Positions 13,656 through 26,400 of a stretch of DNA of 64,000 bases are shown here, one piece after another. The notes beneath the pieces were generated by a model, which did no database searches, was not told the origin of the DNA, and was given only the letters and a program-made list of their open reading frames with translations. Numbering within the stretch: the first letter of the stretch is position 1; each line of letters opens with the position of its first letter. Made by a program: the position numbers and the translations under genes. Source of the DNA: Balanoglossus misakiensis (lineage: Eukaryota > Hemichordata); NCBI GenBank assembly GCA_040954595.2, contig CM082583.2:9672001-9736000 (forward strand), given 5' to 3'.

Positions 13656-15131
13656 TTAAGCCTTGAAGCGAGTGTTTACTGAATACCATCATCTGGGATA
13701 TCCGTCGTTATCATGCTTTAAAATGTATTATACAACAATTTCTTTTGTCAATCTCTCGGTCTCGTTAATATTCAGAACTCAACATGGACACTGTGCGCGG
13801 AACGGACGCACCACATGAAATGATTGTTTAAAACAATTAGATGAAAGTTGTGTCTATGGTAACCACGACTTCAGAGTAAAATTCTATAAAGCGATTTGTC
13901 GTACAGATGACCGAACCATGATCATGGCTGGGCTTGCCGTTACGGCATATCGCACGTATTATAATGGTAATAAATTTCAGTACCCTTTATAGTGCATTTA
14001 CGACCATTTAGTGAATTGTTTTAAGATATAAAACTATGTCGATGGCATCACTTTGTCAATTTGACGTAAAATGTTGATGGATGGACTATCTAACATATTA
14101 CAGGAAATAGTTCCTATGCCATAGTCATTCTTGTGGGAAGAACCAGTGCCGCGGTGTAATGGTGGATCCCTGATGATTTACGGTTATTGCTTTGCGTTTT
14201 GAATTACACGCCATCTTGATGAAGTGTTGCGCGGGGTGACGAAAAACACTTTCTAGAAATCCCCAATGATTTTGACATCCGTAACAACAGTGCGAGTGAT
14301 TTCACATAATTATTGATGTTTGTTTGGGCAGATTTTTTCTGAGGCATCACTGTGTGCAACCAAAGCATATGGTGCGGAGTGTGGTACCGACGAGTACAAT
14401 TAATAGAGTTGAAACTCCTCTTTTAATTTTCTCCAATAATTATCCACATATTCCGTCTCTAAAGACAGAAATAACATAGTGTGTAACATACACAGGGATT
14501 TGTAGATGGTGCATATGGTGGTAGGATTTGGTTACCTTACCTTTACATGAACGAACGGACTGACGGACGCACGCATTCAGCCCAATCTATACGTCACACT
14601 GACTACGTCCGCGGGGACTAATGAAATTATGTCCGGGTACAATTTAAACGATTGGTCGCAAGGGAACACACTCCAGTCGTTTTTTGTATGATTAATCGGG
14701 TGCTTGAAGCAAAGTGTTGGAGAAAATTCGATCTAATTTTGTTTTTGAAAAAAGAATCACAAAGATGGACTTAATTTGAACTCTTCTACAGTATCAATGT
14801 CTACAGCAAGAGAGGTAAATCCTATGCGTGGCTTTGAAGAAACACGTCATGGAGGTGGCGAGAATTTTGGTGTCTTTTTGTTTGAAGGTGTACTGCCGTC
14901 TGCTACTACACAATTCCTTAATTGAAATCTCCATCGCACTCAGATAAGCGAACGCTGCGTATACTCATTACATGTATATGGTTTCATAAGGTAAGACGTC
15001 AGTACTGATTAAATTAGCAAATGAGTCCTATAAGTAACCATGGCAAGTAAACGACGCGTGCAGATTTCCTAAATGCGCGGATATATTAAAACAGTATTCA
15101 ATAAAAATGGAAAGCCGTTTTTGTTACTTAC
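13656..15131. other. Unique sequence between gap and receptor 1 exon; presumed start of its intron
   Basis: Just below the receptor 1 exon lies its GTAAGT splice donor (15126-15131, minus strand), so this stretch is presumably intron. I looked on the minus strand for the expected continuation (a QATC...DR.YV-type TM3 segment) and found none. I see no RNA gene, repeat or other coding region here. Confidence 0.6.
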
Positions 15132-15461
15132 ATATTGGGTGTAAGCGACCAGTCGACACACGAAATCGCCCAATATCCACCTGTCCGGCAGTATGTACAA
15201 TAGTGAGGTGCTCGGTGCGCAGACGACAACGAATATCAGACTTGATATAGCTACATTCAAGATGTAGAAATTGGTGACGTTGTGCATACTTGGGAACTTA
15301 ATGACGATGTATATGACAAGGCCATTTCCAATCACGCCAATTAAGGTAATGATGCCGAATATGATTGGGACTATGAAGATGGACACGTCAACGCCCCAAC
15401 TTTCATTGTTAGTTATATTTGTAGTGTTGGCATACATCGGAGCTCCCTCCGACTCGCACAT
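15132..15461 (-). CDS. Class A neuropeptide GPCR (kisspeptin/galanin/allatostatin-A receptor-like), first coding exon; partial
   Basis: This 110-codon exon encodes the N-terminus, TM1, TM2 and the start of TM3 of a rhodopsin-family peptide receptor at the plasma membrane. Counting from the ATG at 15459-15461, three N-glycosylation sequons lie at N12, N15 and N19. TM1 is about residues 28-54, with the invariant Asn at N46 (GN motif). TM2 is about 64-90, entered by the typical TNFYILN. An extracellular-loop Trp follows at W95, and the conserved TM3 Cys at C102. The exon ends after Gln-Tyr at 15132, followed by a consensus GTAAGT donor, phase 0. A second ATG at 15435-15437 is an alternative start; the frame stays open upstream but has no better ATG, only a GTG. 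Oddity: the normally invariant Asp of TM2 (2.50) is Ser, S74 (15240-15242). Later exons are not in the window. It is clearly related to the receptor at 50706. Family assignment is by motif and layout; the exact subfamily and ligand are uncertain, and an orphan or pseudogene exon cannot be excluded. Confidence 0.82.
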
Positions 15462-18400
15462 GCTCCCAACGTCCTTTAACGTCGCCACGCTGACCAATGG
15501 ACGGTGCACCGCAGCCGAAAAGAGTTTTCCCGCCCTTCCGTCACAGTAGATTAGCTCGACGGCTGATGATGCTTGTATCCTTATCCTTAAACCGATGCAG
15601 TGCCGGTTAATCTCGCTCCCTTAATAATTATTTTGAAGGACGATATGGTTATACGTACATACAGTCACTATTCCGTTTTATACCGAGTTCCCGCCGTCTC
15701 TGGTTTTCTGATAGATCGTGGAAACACTCAACAGTTATCTCAGCACTCTTGTAGCCCTTTTCACCAGAAAAGCGGTTCGCCAGTCCGCAGAACGGTCCAA
15801 GTCACAGTCTTTTTCACGGCTATGCAATCACAGGTTCTCCTAATTGAATCGGAAACAACGTTGTGTGCGGCGTCGGCTTCGACTGACCACAGCCGCCTGT
15901 GTTCTGAATATCGTTAAAACTAAACCTCTCCTGTGCGCAGACGCAGTATAGTCCAGATGGAGAGATAGCTAGCTATTCCACGCCCGTTGTGATCAATGTC
16001 TGCCCTCTTCATTGACGCTACCTTACAATGGTGGATGTCGGCCGGAAATGCTTTTATGAGTCATGGCTTCCCCCAAGACTTCCCCTTTGTCCGCCGATTG
16101 AGCTTTTGATTGGTTGGTTTTAGAAGCTGCCACTTTGGAGTGACATCCGTTCGTCATCTGCGCCCGCTATCACGGTCCACGAATATGCGATGCGCCACCT
16201 GTCAGATAGAACAGCGAAATTGGCATATAAAAGCAAAATAGGATAACATTGAAATCGCCTAAGCGTTTGATTGAGAATGCGACTTCCCATTTTAAAGACA
16301 CTTTTCCACTTTATAGTGGAATAAACTCAATAATTATAGGTTTACTCTTTTGCAAAAACTGTCCATAACTATTGTTGATTTCCAACAGATATACATGACT
16401 GTCGTTTCACGGTGTGTTGGAGTCTAAAATATTTGAACTGTTCCGCTACCTGCAAAAGAGTAACATACATAGTGTATTCAATAACAATCCGCACACATAA
16501 TTGTCAAGTGTATAATTTTATCACCTCGCTGCTGCATTGTAACGTATGCGTTGTATAGGATATGTGGCACACTTATCACCGCACAGAGCTTTGTTTCAGA
16601 AAGCACGAGAAAAAGAACACCGCCACAAGGCACTTCCGGTATCTCACATTCCCCGCTGGACACCAACATGCATATTTACCTATCATCCGATCGACTCGCA
16701 TGGGCAGAGCTATCAAAGTCAATTCTCGCGAACCTCGCACTCTATATATTTCGGCAATGTATTAAACACAATGTTAATTGCCGAGTTTCACCCATCAGCT
16801 GTATGTTGTGCTGTTTACACTTTCTGGGCGGCGCGTACCTGATCATGCATGCGTTGCAAGCAATTCACCACGAGGAAGTTAGGCGTGCTAAGCGTTGTAA
16901 AGCAGGCTCTGTGGTGATTGGCCTGGGCGACGCGGCGATATTTGTCTCGCGGCTACTGACTTCAGGTTATCCAGACATGTCAAGAAACAAGATCATCTTG
17001 TAATGATTCTCAGGGGACAGTTAATTCTTATCTCATGTACGCACCGTGTTACTCCTGTACATGATTTTCCGCTCAATGCGAGATTTCCCGAGACTTGCTA
17101 GCCACCTGAGATTTCTCGAGACTTGCTAGCCGCCTAACACATGTCAAGGCCTGTGTGAATCTTGTGCCATTTGACACGGTGGACAGTGTGTTATTTTTCA
17201 TGCATCGCACGAGAATGTCCTCTATATAAAACTGCATAGCAAAGCGAGATCTCGCAAGTTCTCACGTAGTTCGGGAAATGGTCTATAGGATAGCGACTTC
17301 AGTGGTGGAGAATCCCGGCCACTACTCACGGTGAGGACATCGCCTCGCATTCTCGATCTCTTTGCCATTCTTATAAGTACGTTGTTACTTTTCTCGCCAC
17401 CAGAATACGCGCCTGGCAGATTCTGTCCACACGCTGTGATTGACAACTGTAGCTATAGGGCAGTAGAGCAGGAGAAGTCACAAAGGTTTTCGCACTCATT
17501 GATCTCGATGTTATTCATTAAAACGAACGGTATGGGATCGGTGATGCCACTTAACGGACACGAGGGGCAATCACCTGCATCTTCGTATACATGACCTCTT
17601 GTTTATCGGTTGCGTTCGCTTTCCGATGTGCGGTACCGCTGGTTTCCAGGGAAATATCATGCGCGCGCCAGACTCGAAGTTTTCCTCAGAAAGCTGGCCC
17701 AGCACACAATGCTTGTATACGGACAGCGGGACAGAAATTGTTAGCAACGTTTTTGTGTGTACACGGCTCTCCCGCCGACCAGGTTTATCATGTTTGCAAT
17801 CTGTAAAACATGTTTTTGTTTGGCAACCGACATTTTGATAAGTAAAGGTAGGAAAGAATTTTCTGGCCATTTTACCATTCTCTCAATCTCTTTCACCGTC
17901 TCTCTCATAAAGATACATAGATGCATCGATAGGGAGTATTTTTGAAAAGCATCACTCAATGCCACATAATCCAGCTGAATGCTACCAATACCTGGTCTTG
18001 TTCAATCGCCAACCTCCGCGGAATACAATGAATATAATTCGGTCCCATTCCTCTCATTATGCCCGCTGTCATGGAAACTAATGATGGCTGTGGGAGCTGA
18101 GGGCCATGAGATCCGTTCTCTGGTGAGCAAAAGTGGTCCTTTTTCGCACTGTATGCGTGTAGATTGCTTGATCGGTTAGGCGTTACAGTGTGAAATGCGC
18201 GGCGAGGACCAGATTGCCTGCTATGTAACTCTGAAGGATTTTACCTAGTTTGATTGATTGATCCACCATTTTGTTTGTGAGATTTCAGAGCAAGGTTTGA
18301 AAAAAATATGACGGGTGGCCTGATTCACGCGATGCGTAACATATGCGTTCAAAGCTAATTTCATCTCTGTAAATGAGAAATGCAATATTCAAGAACGGAC

Positions 18401-20035
18401 GTTTGCTGCAGGAGTCTGTTGTTAATAAAAAATCAACCGCCACACGATTCTCTAGAGTGTGTTACTGTCGTCTATATTGCTCGAGCTACCTGTAAGAGTG
18501 GATGCCGGGACACCGAAAGACCTTTAATATGTGACCAGCTGTGTCCAGACAAAAGATCTGTGAGGTGGTCTTTTACATCGAAAAGTCTTAACGGGCAAGA
18601 CCGCAGTATGCGTGTGTTCTATACGAGACTAAAAACGACACGTTACCGCTTGCGCATACGCGGTGCATTGCTATACATCCTAATCGCGATTGCTCGCTGC
18701 ACCACAAGACCAGTTAATTAAGTTGGAAGTATTTTCTCATTCACGTCTGTATGCTCTGCATAGTAATGAGAGACACGCTTTGGCGATGCCTGCTCGGAAC
18801 ATCTATCTAGATACACCAATCCGTGGAAAACTGCGATGGCACTGCGGCGACACCCAATTATATTTTTCCTGAAGGCTGTAAATAACAGGACTTGTCTAAA
18901 ATGTTAACGACATCGAGATTTACAGCAAATCCTTAAGTCGATCGCGCGCCTATACCACCGTTCACGGACGGACAAGTGCCCGAAGCGCCGATTTAAAGAG
19001 AATTGATGTCTTCTGTTCCTTTATCGCGTGTCATGCTCAGCGTTTACGTACGGTCGAGATTGTGGCTACATGTAATAATTGACTCAACTTATTCATTGTC
19101 ACGTTTTTGCCTGCGTTTCTCCATTCACATGCAAAAAGGATGAGATATTCTCCATGATTAGGGCAGAAACGCTGGCATTGTAAACGCAGAGGATGTAAAA
19201 CCAACAGCTTTACAGCCAGTGATTATAAGCATAAAGGAAGACACAATAAGTGTACAACAAAGTTAAACCTGTCGGCAGACTCAATAAAGATGGTAAATGC
19301 AACACAGGAAAATTATTGCATTTAAGAAAAAAAAACCACAAAAAAACCCCACACAACATAAAATGGTTCTGCTATGCATAACTATTTATGATTAATGCTA
19401 ATTGACCGAAAAACCAAGGACTGACTTGTTTTATTATCCATTAATGCTCTGCAGTATATCTAATTGCCGTGTTGATTTACGCACATCGTTCCATTTTTTG
19501 AGAGCCACGTTCACAGAAAAGGGCAAACAGATAATTTGAGAAAAGAAAATATTTCATTTGTCACAAACAGGAGATCCCCACACAAAACTAATAAGTTTCC
19601 ACCTCCTGAAAACGCAATAGCTGAAAATACATCAGATCTCTTTGCGAAGTATTTCAAAAGTGACGATACCGTGTTCAATTATAGTGAGCTAGGTTTGTTG
19701 AGATTAGGACATCCACGATAAACCTCATTACCATATTCGTAATAGTAGTTCCCATGGCATTACGTATATATTAAATGGAATGGTAAGATCCTAGTAATCC
19801 GTGATGCCATTTTAATTAACAGACCCCCACGAAAATAAAATGTTTTTCGCGGGGTTGGCTAGGCCATCACTTCAACTTAAAAATCGAGTCCTCGGGGTTT
19901 TCACACACGTTGCTTTAACAGGCGAGCGTATACTTGCAACTTCCAACTGGCACCCTGTTACAAATGTCAATGTTTCAGTCAAAAAAATATTACCCGATCA
20001 GTGTAGACGTATAATGAAGGTTAGTTATTTATATT
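15462..20035. other. 5' flank of receptor 1 and intergenic DNA
   Basis: The first few hundred bases should hold the 5' UTR and promoter of receptor 1, but I see no decisive TATA or initiator signal. Short open frames occur (longest about 150 codons at 16551-17003, plus), but none has recognisable domains or supporting splice sites. A short 28-bp duplication is listed separately. A-rich runs occur near 19326. Confidence 0.5.
17080..17135. repeat. 28-bp tandem duplication (2 copies)
   Basis: Two adjacent copies (17080-17107 and 17108-17135) begin gagattt and contain cgagacttgctagcc. They differ at two positions by eye. No known element is evident. Confidence 0.85.
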
Positions 20036-20463
20036 TACAGCCGAAATTATGAAAGGTCGCCGATTCAATATGTGATCTAGACGTCCTGTGTGCACTGAAC
20101 ACACGATGTGTTTATCTAACACAAACAACAGAACCTCTCATAAAAGAGATGCGGTATCATTAGACTAATTACAGATGGTAGTCTGGAAACACGCTCCCCC
20201 TCAGAGAGAGTTGTTTACTTGGGTACGATGTCAAAGTTTAATCTCAAAGTGTATACGCTTTATGTTGAGAGTGTACCCAAGTAAACAACTCTCTCTGAGG
20301 GGGAGCGTGTTTCCAGACTACCATCTGTAATTAGTCTAATGATACCGCATCTCTTTTATGAGAGGTTCTGTTGTTTGTGTTAGATAAACACATCGTGTGT
20401 TCAGTGCACACAGGACGTCTAGATCACATATTGAATCGGCGACCTTTCATAATTTCGGCTGTA
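20036..20463. repeat. Perfect long inverted repeat, 191-bp arms, 46-nt spacer
   Basis: The left arm 20036-20226 begins tacagccgaaattatg. The right arm 20273-20463 reads as its reverse complement, ending cataatttcggctgta. Outer and inner ends sum to the same coordinate value (40499), and I found no mismatch or indel along the arms. Complementarity stops abruptly at both the loop (20227-20272) and the outer ends. I see no obvious target-site duplication and no transposase frame. Known explanations for such a structure are a foldback/MITE-type element, a hairpin-RNA locus, or a fold-back assembly artefact. Perfect arm identity implies recent origin or arm-to-arm conversion if it is real. Confidence 0.95.
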
Positions 20464-23400
20464 GTTTACTGATTAATGGTACTTTATAGTCCTCGCCATG
20501 TGCACTTTGTGCATTAATTATTTCCAATTGCAATACTTTCCCGCAAAACGAGATGCGATCGACGTTCACGCTGTGTTGCGGTCTGGCTCGGGTTTGTCTC
20601 CCATAGATCTAGAGACATACGGGCGACTACTCGTGAATAAAGGTTAAAAGTTTCCCTCTGACGTCATCACAGGTTGAGATTCACAACAGGATGGGATGTA
20701 TATGAGCTTTAAAAATGTCCCTCAGGCAAGAAAAATCTTCTGCTTCCTCAGAGTCAAATGTAAAAATTATGAGAATCATCATAGGTGACATTATTGGTAC
20801 ACTATAAATAACCCTCCTTATACAAAATCTCATATTGGCAAATGACCGGGTTACTCTGATCAAAATCATGTCTTGTCTCCCAGTTCGTTGTCTGAGAGTG
20901 TCTCACTTTCGGTATTATTTTAGCGTTGATTCAATCAAGGAAGGAAGACTAGACTTAAAAAGTTCGCAATGTATTCTGTCCACGAGCGCTTCTTTCAGTT
21001 GCGCCTGTACGGCCTTCCGTACCTGAAGTGGCCATAACAAGTTTTGTTAAGTGTCACTTTCTCTCAGAGGTCGCGAGGGATTAATAACCATTAAAGGCAA
21101 AATACAGAATAGCTTGAACCTGACATTACCAATCAAGGGGCTAATACCGACAGGGAATTCGTGTCGATGAACCGTAAGCTTTTCGTTTTAACTAATAACA
21201 CGGTCAGACATCGTCTTCGTGCTGAATGATCTCCACGTATATAGTGGGATATTTTATTCTGATTATGCGCGCGCATGTGTCACACAGGATGATTGAAAAA
21301 ATGAAATAATGAGCCGGACATGCCCGGCGCCCTTTTCTCGTGCCTGGTATAGTGTAAATAATTAATAAAATGAATCTTTCATTTTTAGTGGCTGTCTCGT
21401 ATATTGCCCTCGTTACACAGATGGATTGTAATCCCGGTCACTGTCAGTTCAAATCCCCGATCAATTCACTGTACTTTATTTAGTGAATTAGATGGTTTAG
21501 TGGTTTTTTCTCGGCTGTTAAATTAATTAAGAAAAACAAAACCAGTTTCTTGAACTATTCGACTCCACGATTGAGGAAGGTTTATATGAGCGGAAATCAC
21601 AAGTGTTAATGAAGAGTAACGCAAAACTGCGTTCTAGCTACTAAGGTAGAGTTAACTTGTATCCGGAAAATCAATACTAATCGCTAGACATAAAACACTA
21701 TTCAATAAATTTCGTTGTCCCGAAGCTGACCAGCTATCCCTGTCGTCTTTACATCAGAACTTCATGAATTGTGACGAGTATTCATTAGGCACAGTAGATG
21801 TATAACAACCCAAGTGACGTCATTGCATCTGGGTCTCGTAATGGCGATTTGAGACAGCATGAATTTGAATTTTAAAACCCGGACTAGAAATACCAAAGCG
21901 AAAATCTGATGGAAGCAACTAAGTTACAAAGTACCAACAGACAAGCTTGATATGTTTGAATCCAATTTAATTGGTTAGCGATTTAGTTTTCCCGCGTGCA
22001 CGATACTTCAAGAAAATGATTGTGCCCCAACACTACGCTAACAATTAAAAGAAGTCGGGGGCAGGCAAAGGCCAGAAGCGGGGCTGTCGAACATGATGTA
22101 CAATAATTATATATGTTACACTTGTCCGACACGGCCAGTCATTCTGTCGGTGTTCTTCGGCGGATGTGACATACCACACGGGAGTCGTAAGTACGCGAGT
22201 TTGAAATCTCGTGGTAATATCTCCAGGAAGGCTGCGCTGCGCTGGATTATTGTGGCTCCGTGGCATGTCAAACCAGCCCTGAGGGAGTTGTCAGACGCTA
22301 ATATGTGTGCATTATCTCTTTCAATTTTCTACATTGGCCAGATAATCAGCGGACATAAAAATCCCTTCAGATACTAGTGGTTGATTCTGTGAACCTTTGC
22401 AAATATTCTAGTTTGATAAATTGTCCATAACAGATCATGGACTTCTTCGGTTGAAAATTGGGGTTTACGGAGAGACTGGCCTTGACGTTTGTCGGTGTGT
22501 TCTTTATCTTGTCATCAAAGCACGGGACGATTGTTTCTCCGTGGAAGGTTTTTACATCTGGGTAAACCCTGTAATGAGATTGGCGGAGACGTCTGATATT
22601 GACAGCGAAGACGTTAAGCGGAGATAGCGATTCGGCGATGAAGCAGTCAATACGCGAAAGTACTCGAAAGTGAACATAAAAGCATCTTATCACTGCATAG
22701 TCAGCAATTATTTCAGGTCGACTGAACAATGTAAACTTTTGAGTGGTTGTATTTTAAATCAAAACACCTATTGGGTTTGCCTTTGCCATGAAAAAATCGT
22801 CCTAAGATAGGCACTGTACCTAAAAGAAAACGACTGGTTTGCCACAATCCGTGCAAGCCTTCTATAATGCTTGAAAGTCAAAAAAATTTAGAACAAAATC
22901 CTGAGTGGACAATCGAGATATATCTCCATAGTTACTTGGGTGTTGGTCCACTGATGGTAGTTAAAGTTCTTGCTTGTAAGGAATGCTGTTATTAACTTTC
23001 TTACATTCTCAGTGTTAGAGTCTGTATGCAAACCGGCATCAGTAAGTGTCCTTATTGGTCGACTCCGCGCCCACTAATCTGTACATTCAGTGTGAACAAC
23101 CGAACCACGCGGGACACATCCGCCGAACACATGTATCGGCATGCCCTCGCTTCCTGCTTACACATCAATCGATATGTGCATGACGATATGATAATCATCA
23201 CCGAAGAGCATTTGTCTTGTAATTTCAACCGGTTTCGCCTCCCAACGGTGAACGGTGTTTTGATCTTCCGCATCACGCAAATGCTAAGCACAGTAACCAC
23301 CGATTTCATATTTTGTCCACATGTCACAGCCAGTAACTACCCGGCATTCTGACGTGTCATTGGAAATTTCCTTCGTCGCATTTGATTAGCTTTCGAAAAG

Positions 23401-26400
23401 CAATAAATAAAATAATAAAACGCGAACTGTTTTGAAAAAGAAGCAGTTCTGCGGCAGTCGACTGTATATACTGGGGGTCATTGTATCGTGTCGTGATGGC
23501 ATCGACTTGTCAGATGAGTGTAAATTACTGCGTTCCGCGGACTAAGACCGAATCTTCATAAACCTTACAAGATCAGATTAGCGGCGGAGACCTGAAGTTT
23601 TGCCGATTCGGATTTATGTTCAAGATGCGTCGTGATTTGAAGATTCAAAGATGCCTAGTCTCTTGAAACCCGAATAAAACGTTGCAGGTTTTTAAAAAAA
23701 AAAAAACAGGTTTGATGGGCGCACGTCTTCGCAAATACAGGATTCTATGCATCTACAAGTCAGGCAGGTCATTGAAATTGTGGAGTACAGCGACCAAACC
23801 CTCAGAGTGACCCCTTTCGACCTCTTTAACATTTGATCCCCGAAAGAAAGAAATCGTGGAAGAGATCCAGGCCCTAGTAATATCACTCCTTCACTGGAGA
23901 CGGACACTAGAGACATTGCGTAAGTGCCTCTGTATGCGTTTCCGCAGTTGAACCTTGTTGGAAGATGGAGTATCCTGTATTGGATGAAAGCGAAAACCGT
24001 CTGACGCACCTGCTACGTCAGAGGCCTAATTACGGAATAAAACGTTTATCAACTTAAACCTACTCTGGCTTACAGACATTTTGAAGACTATTAGCCTAGC
24101 CTAAAGGGCTTAAATGACTTCCTTTGTCCAGAAAATTACTGGTGGCAATGTATCGTTAGGGGTTGGCACTCGGCAACCATCAACGCATTCTCTCGTAGAA
24201 CTTGACGCAATTAGAATTCTCTGATTCATCGACAGGCGAGTATCCGCCATAGTTGGGGGGAAATTGAAGGTGGGCGAAGGTCTGAGATTTGAGATAGTGT
24301 ATTTGCACATTCGGTAAAGCGTTTGTAGAAACCATGGAAACTTCCATCTGCCTGGCAGCGGTGATATTAATTGGAGCGTGAATCAAAGTGCCAACGAAAT
24401 GCAACAAATTCTGCATGCATGTCTGCATTTCTTTTATCGTCGTCATTGTGCTATGTATTTCTTCAGTTGAAAAGGCAAGGAATGATTCACGCGAGAAACA
24501 CTAACGCACACTAGCCTCTCAACATTTTCTGGCTGATATCACGTTATACAAGTGTGTCTGTTTGAACCCCACCCCCTTCGTGTCAGAAAAAAAAAGACAA
24601 CGCTGTTTTGTCGCTGTAATCAACACGAGAAGTCCTTTGCGCACCTGCGCGAAGATAAATAGCACTTCAACACTTCTGACGCCCAACTCGACTTCCTGTC
24701 AGCAAAAATGTGACGTGGAACAGATCTCACAAAATATCCGATTACATTAAATGACAACAATTAGGCAGCCTTTATATTTACTACATCACGCCTCCTGTTA
24801 CTTTGACGAGACATAAACGTCAGTTGTCATAGTAACTTTAAATTGATGTACCCTGTTAAATTCAAATTATCTAATTAAAGCGCCATTATCATATCGTTTG
24901 GCTACGTATTTTTGTCCTGTACATGTACGTTGGTGATGGATATGAGTCAAATACCAATTCATTTCAAACGAGTTCACAAATGACTCTTAAAACGAAACAG
25001 GCTTTGTAGGTAGGCCTGCAGTGGGCTACTTTGGAAAAATGTCCGAACCCCTAGGTATATTGAGTATTACTGTGACCAAGTTACGCATCGCCACGACATC
25101 ATATTATAAATCTCCCATATAATCTGTATGCACGGTCAGCGGAGATGTATCCTCTGTGCTTATCGACAGCGGTGCTTTCTCTTGCATATCTGACGCTGGC
25201 GATATGGACACCGGCGAGAGACAAAGTTTTCCCTGACGTCTCGTTGCAGGAGTTGAATATGTCGAGGTGGAGTGTCGGATGAGATAAAAAAACAACATGC
25301 GAACGAAACTTTGCACATTTATCGTGTTCATATCTGGCATCCCTTGGTGCGATGTGGTAGATCATACACAGAAGGCCAAGCAACTGCCGATTACATACGC
25401 GCTTGTGTCACAGAGGACATACATTTGTAATTTTTAATATTGTAAGGATGGTGTCCTTTGATACGGCGCTGACAAGGAACGCAGTTGGCATACATCTACA
25501 CCAGAGGAAGGACATAAGCCTATATACGCGTGATACATGTACCGCGTTTTTGGATGATATAAATTTAGCACTTCATTGAGTTCTTCCGCACACGTAGGCA
25601 CAGAACACTCCCGCACCTGGCTTCGGAGGCCCTGGAACAACATCCACTTGACCAATAAAATCGGAAAAAAACGAAAAGATCCACTACCGAAATTCGATCT
25701 GTTGTTGCAGACCCTCGCATTGGGGGGGGGGGGGAGGGGTTGCTCTGAAAGAATAGCAATATCGATATCAAAACCTGACAATTTCCCGTTTCTGTTCCAA
25801 AATCAAACAGATGCACTCGGCTAAAAAGAACAAGGAAGGGCTCTCTGATTTTCTTGGAATTCAACTGACACTGAACACTGCGTTCACCTTTCTCTATCAG
25901 CGCATGATCACATAAAGCATACCATTAATATATAACCAGTGATTATGGCTGCCTTTTCTTTAACAAATGCCGCTTATAACCCTGAGGCTACTTTTTTGCC
26001 TCGCGTTCTTCTCCGAAAAAAAATCAATTTAACAGATTGTATCCGATATCACTACAATATTCGGTATCGATTCACATTATTTATAACTATGTTATCATTT
26101 TCATGGACAAATACTTGTCCTTAAAAACAATTAAAATAAGACCAACAAATGGACATGTTCTCTGAAAGATTAAACAATTCTCAGTCGCTCGTTGTGTTCT
26201 GCTGAAAAACAATTCCTCTAAACGACACCGTGGGCGAGCGTGCAACTTCAAGATAACATTCATGAATATGACCTATATTCACCATAATTCCGGGATATCA
26301 AAATGAGGACCCCTCTAGGGCGCGGTAAAACCAAATTTCAAAGCAATCTGATAAGTGCATTCTCAGAATTAAATTTTCTAAGGAAGTGTGACAATGTAAC

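Noticed and set aside
15462-15509. Extending receptor 1 to an upstream start at 15509
   Set aside because: That codon is GTG, not ATG; the first in-frame ATG of the visible frame is at 15461.
16551-17003. 150-codon plus-strand frame
   Set aside because: No recognisable domain, overlapping open frames in other phases, no splice or promoter support.
20036-20463. Palindrome as a transposon with coding capacity
   Set aside because: The spacer is only 46 nt, no transposase frame lies in the arms, and no flanking duplication was found.
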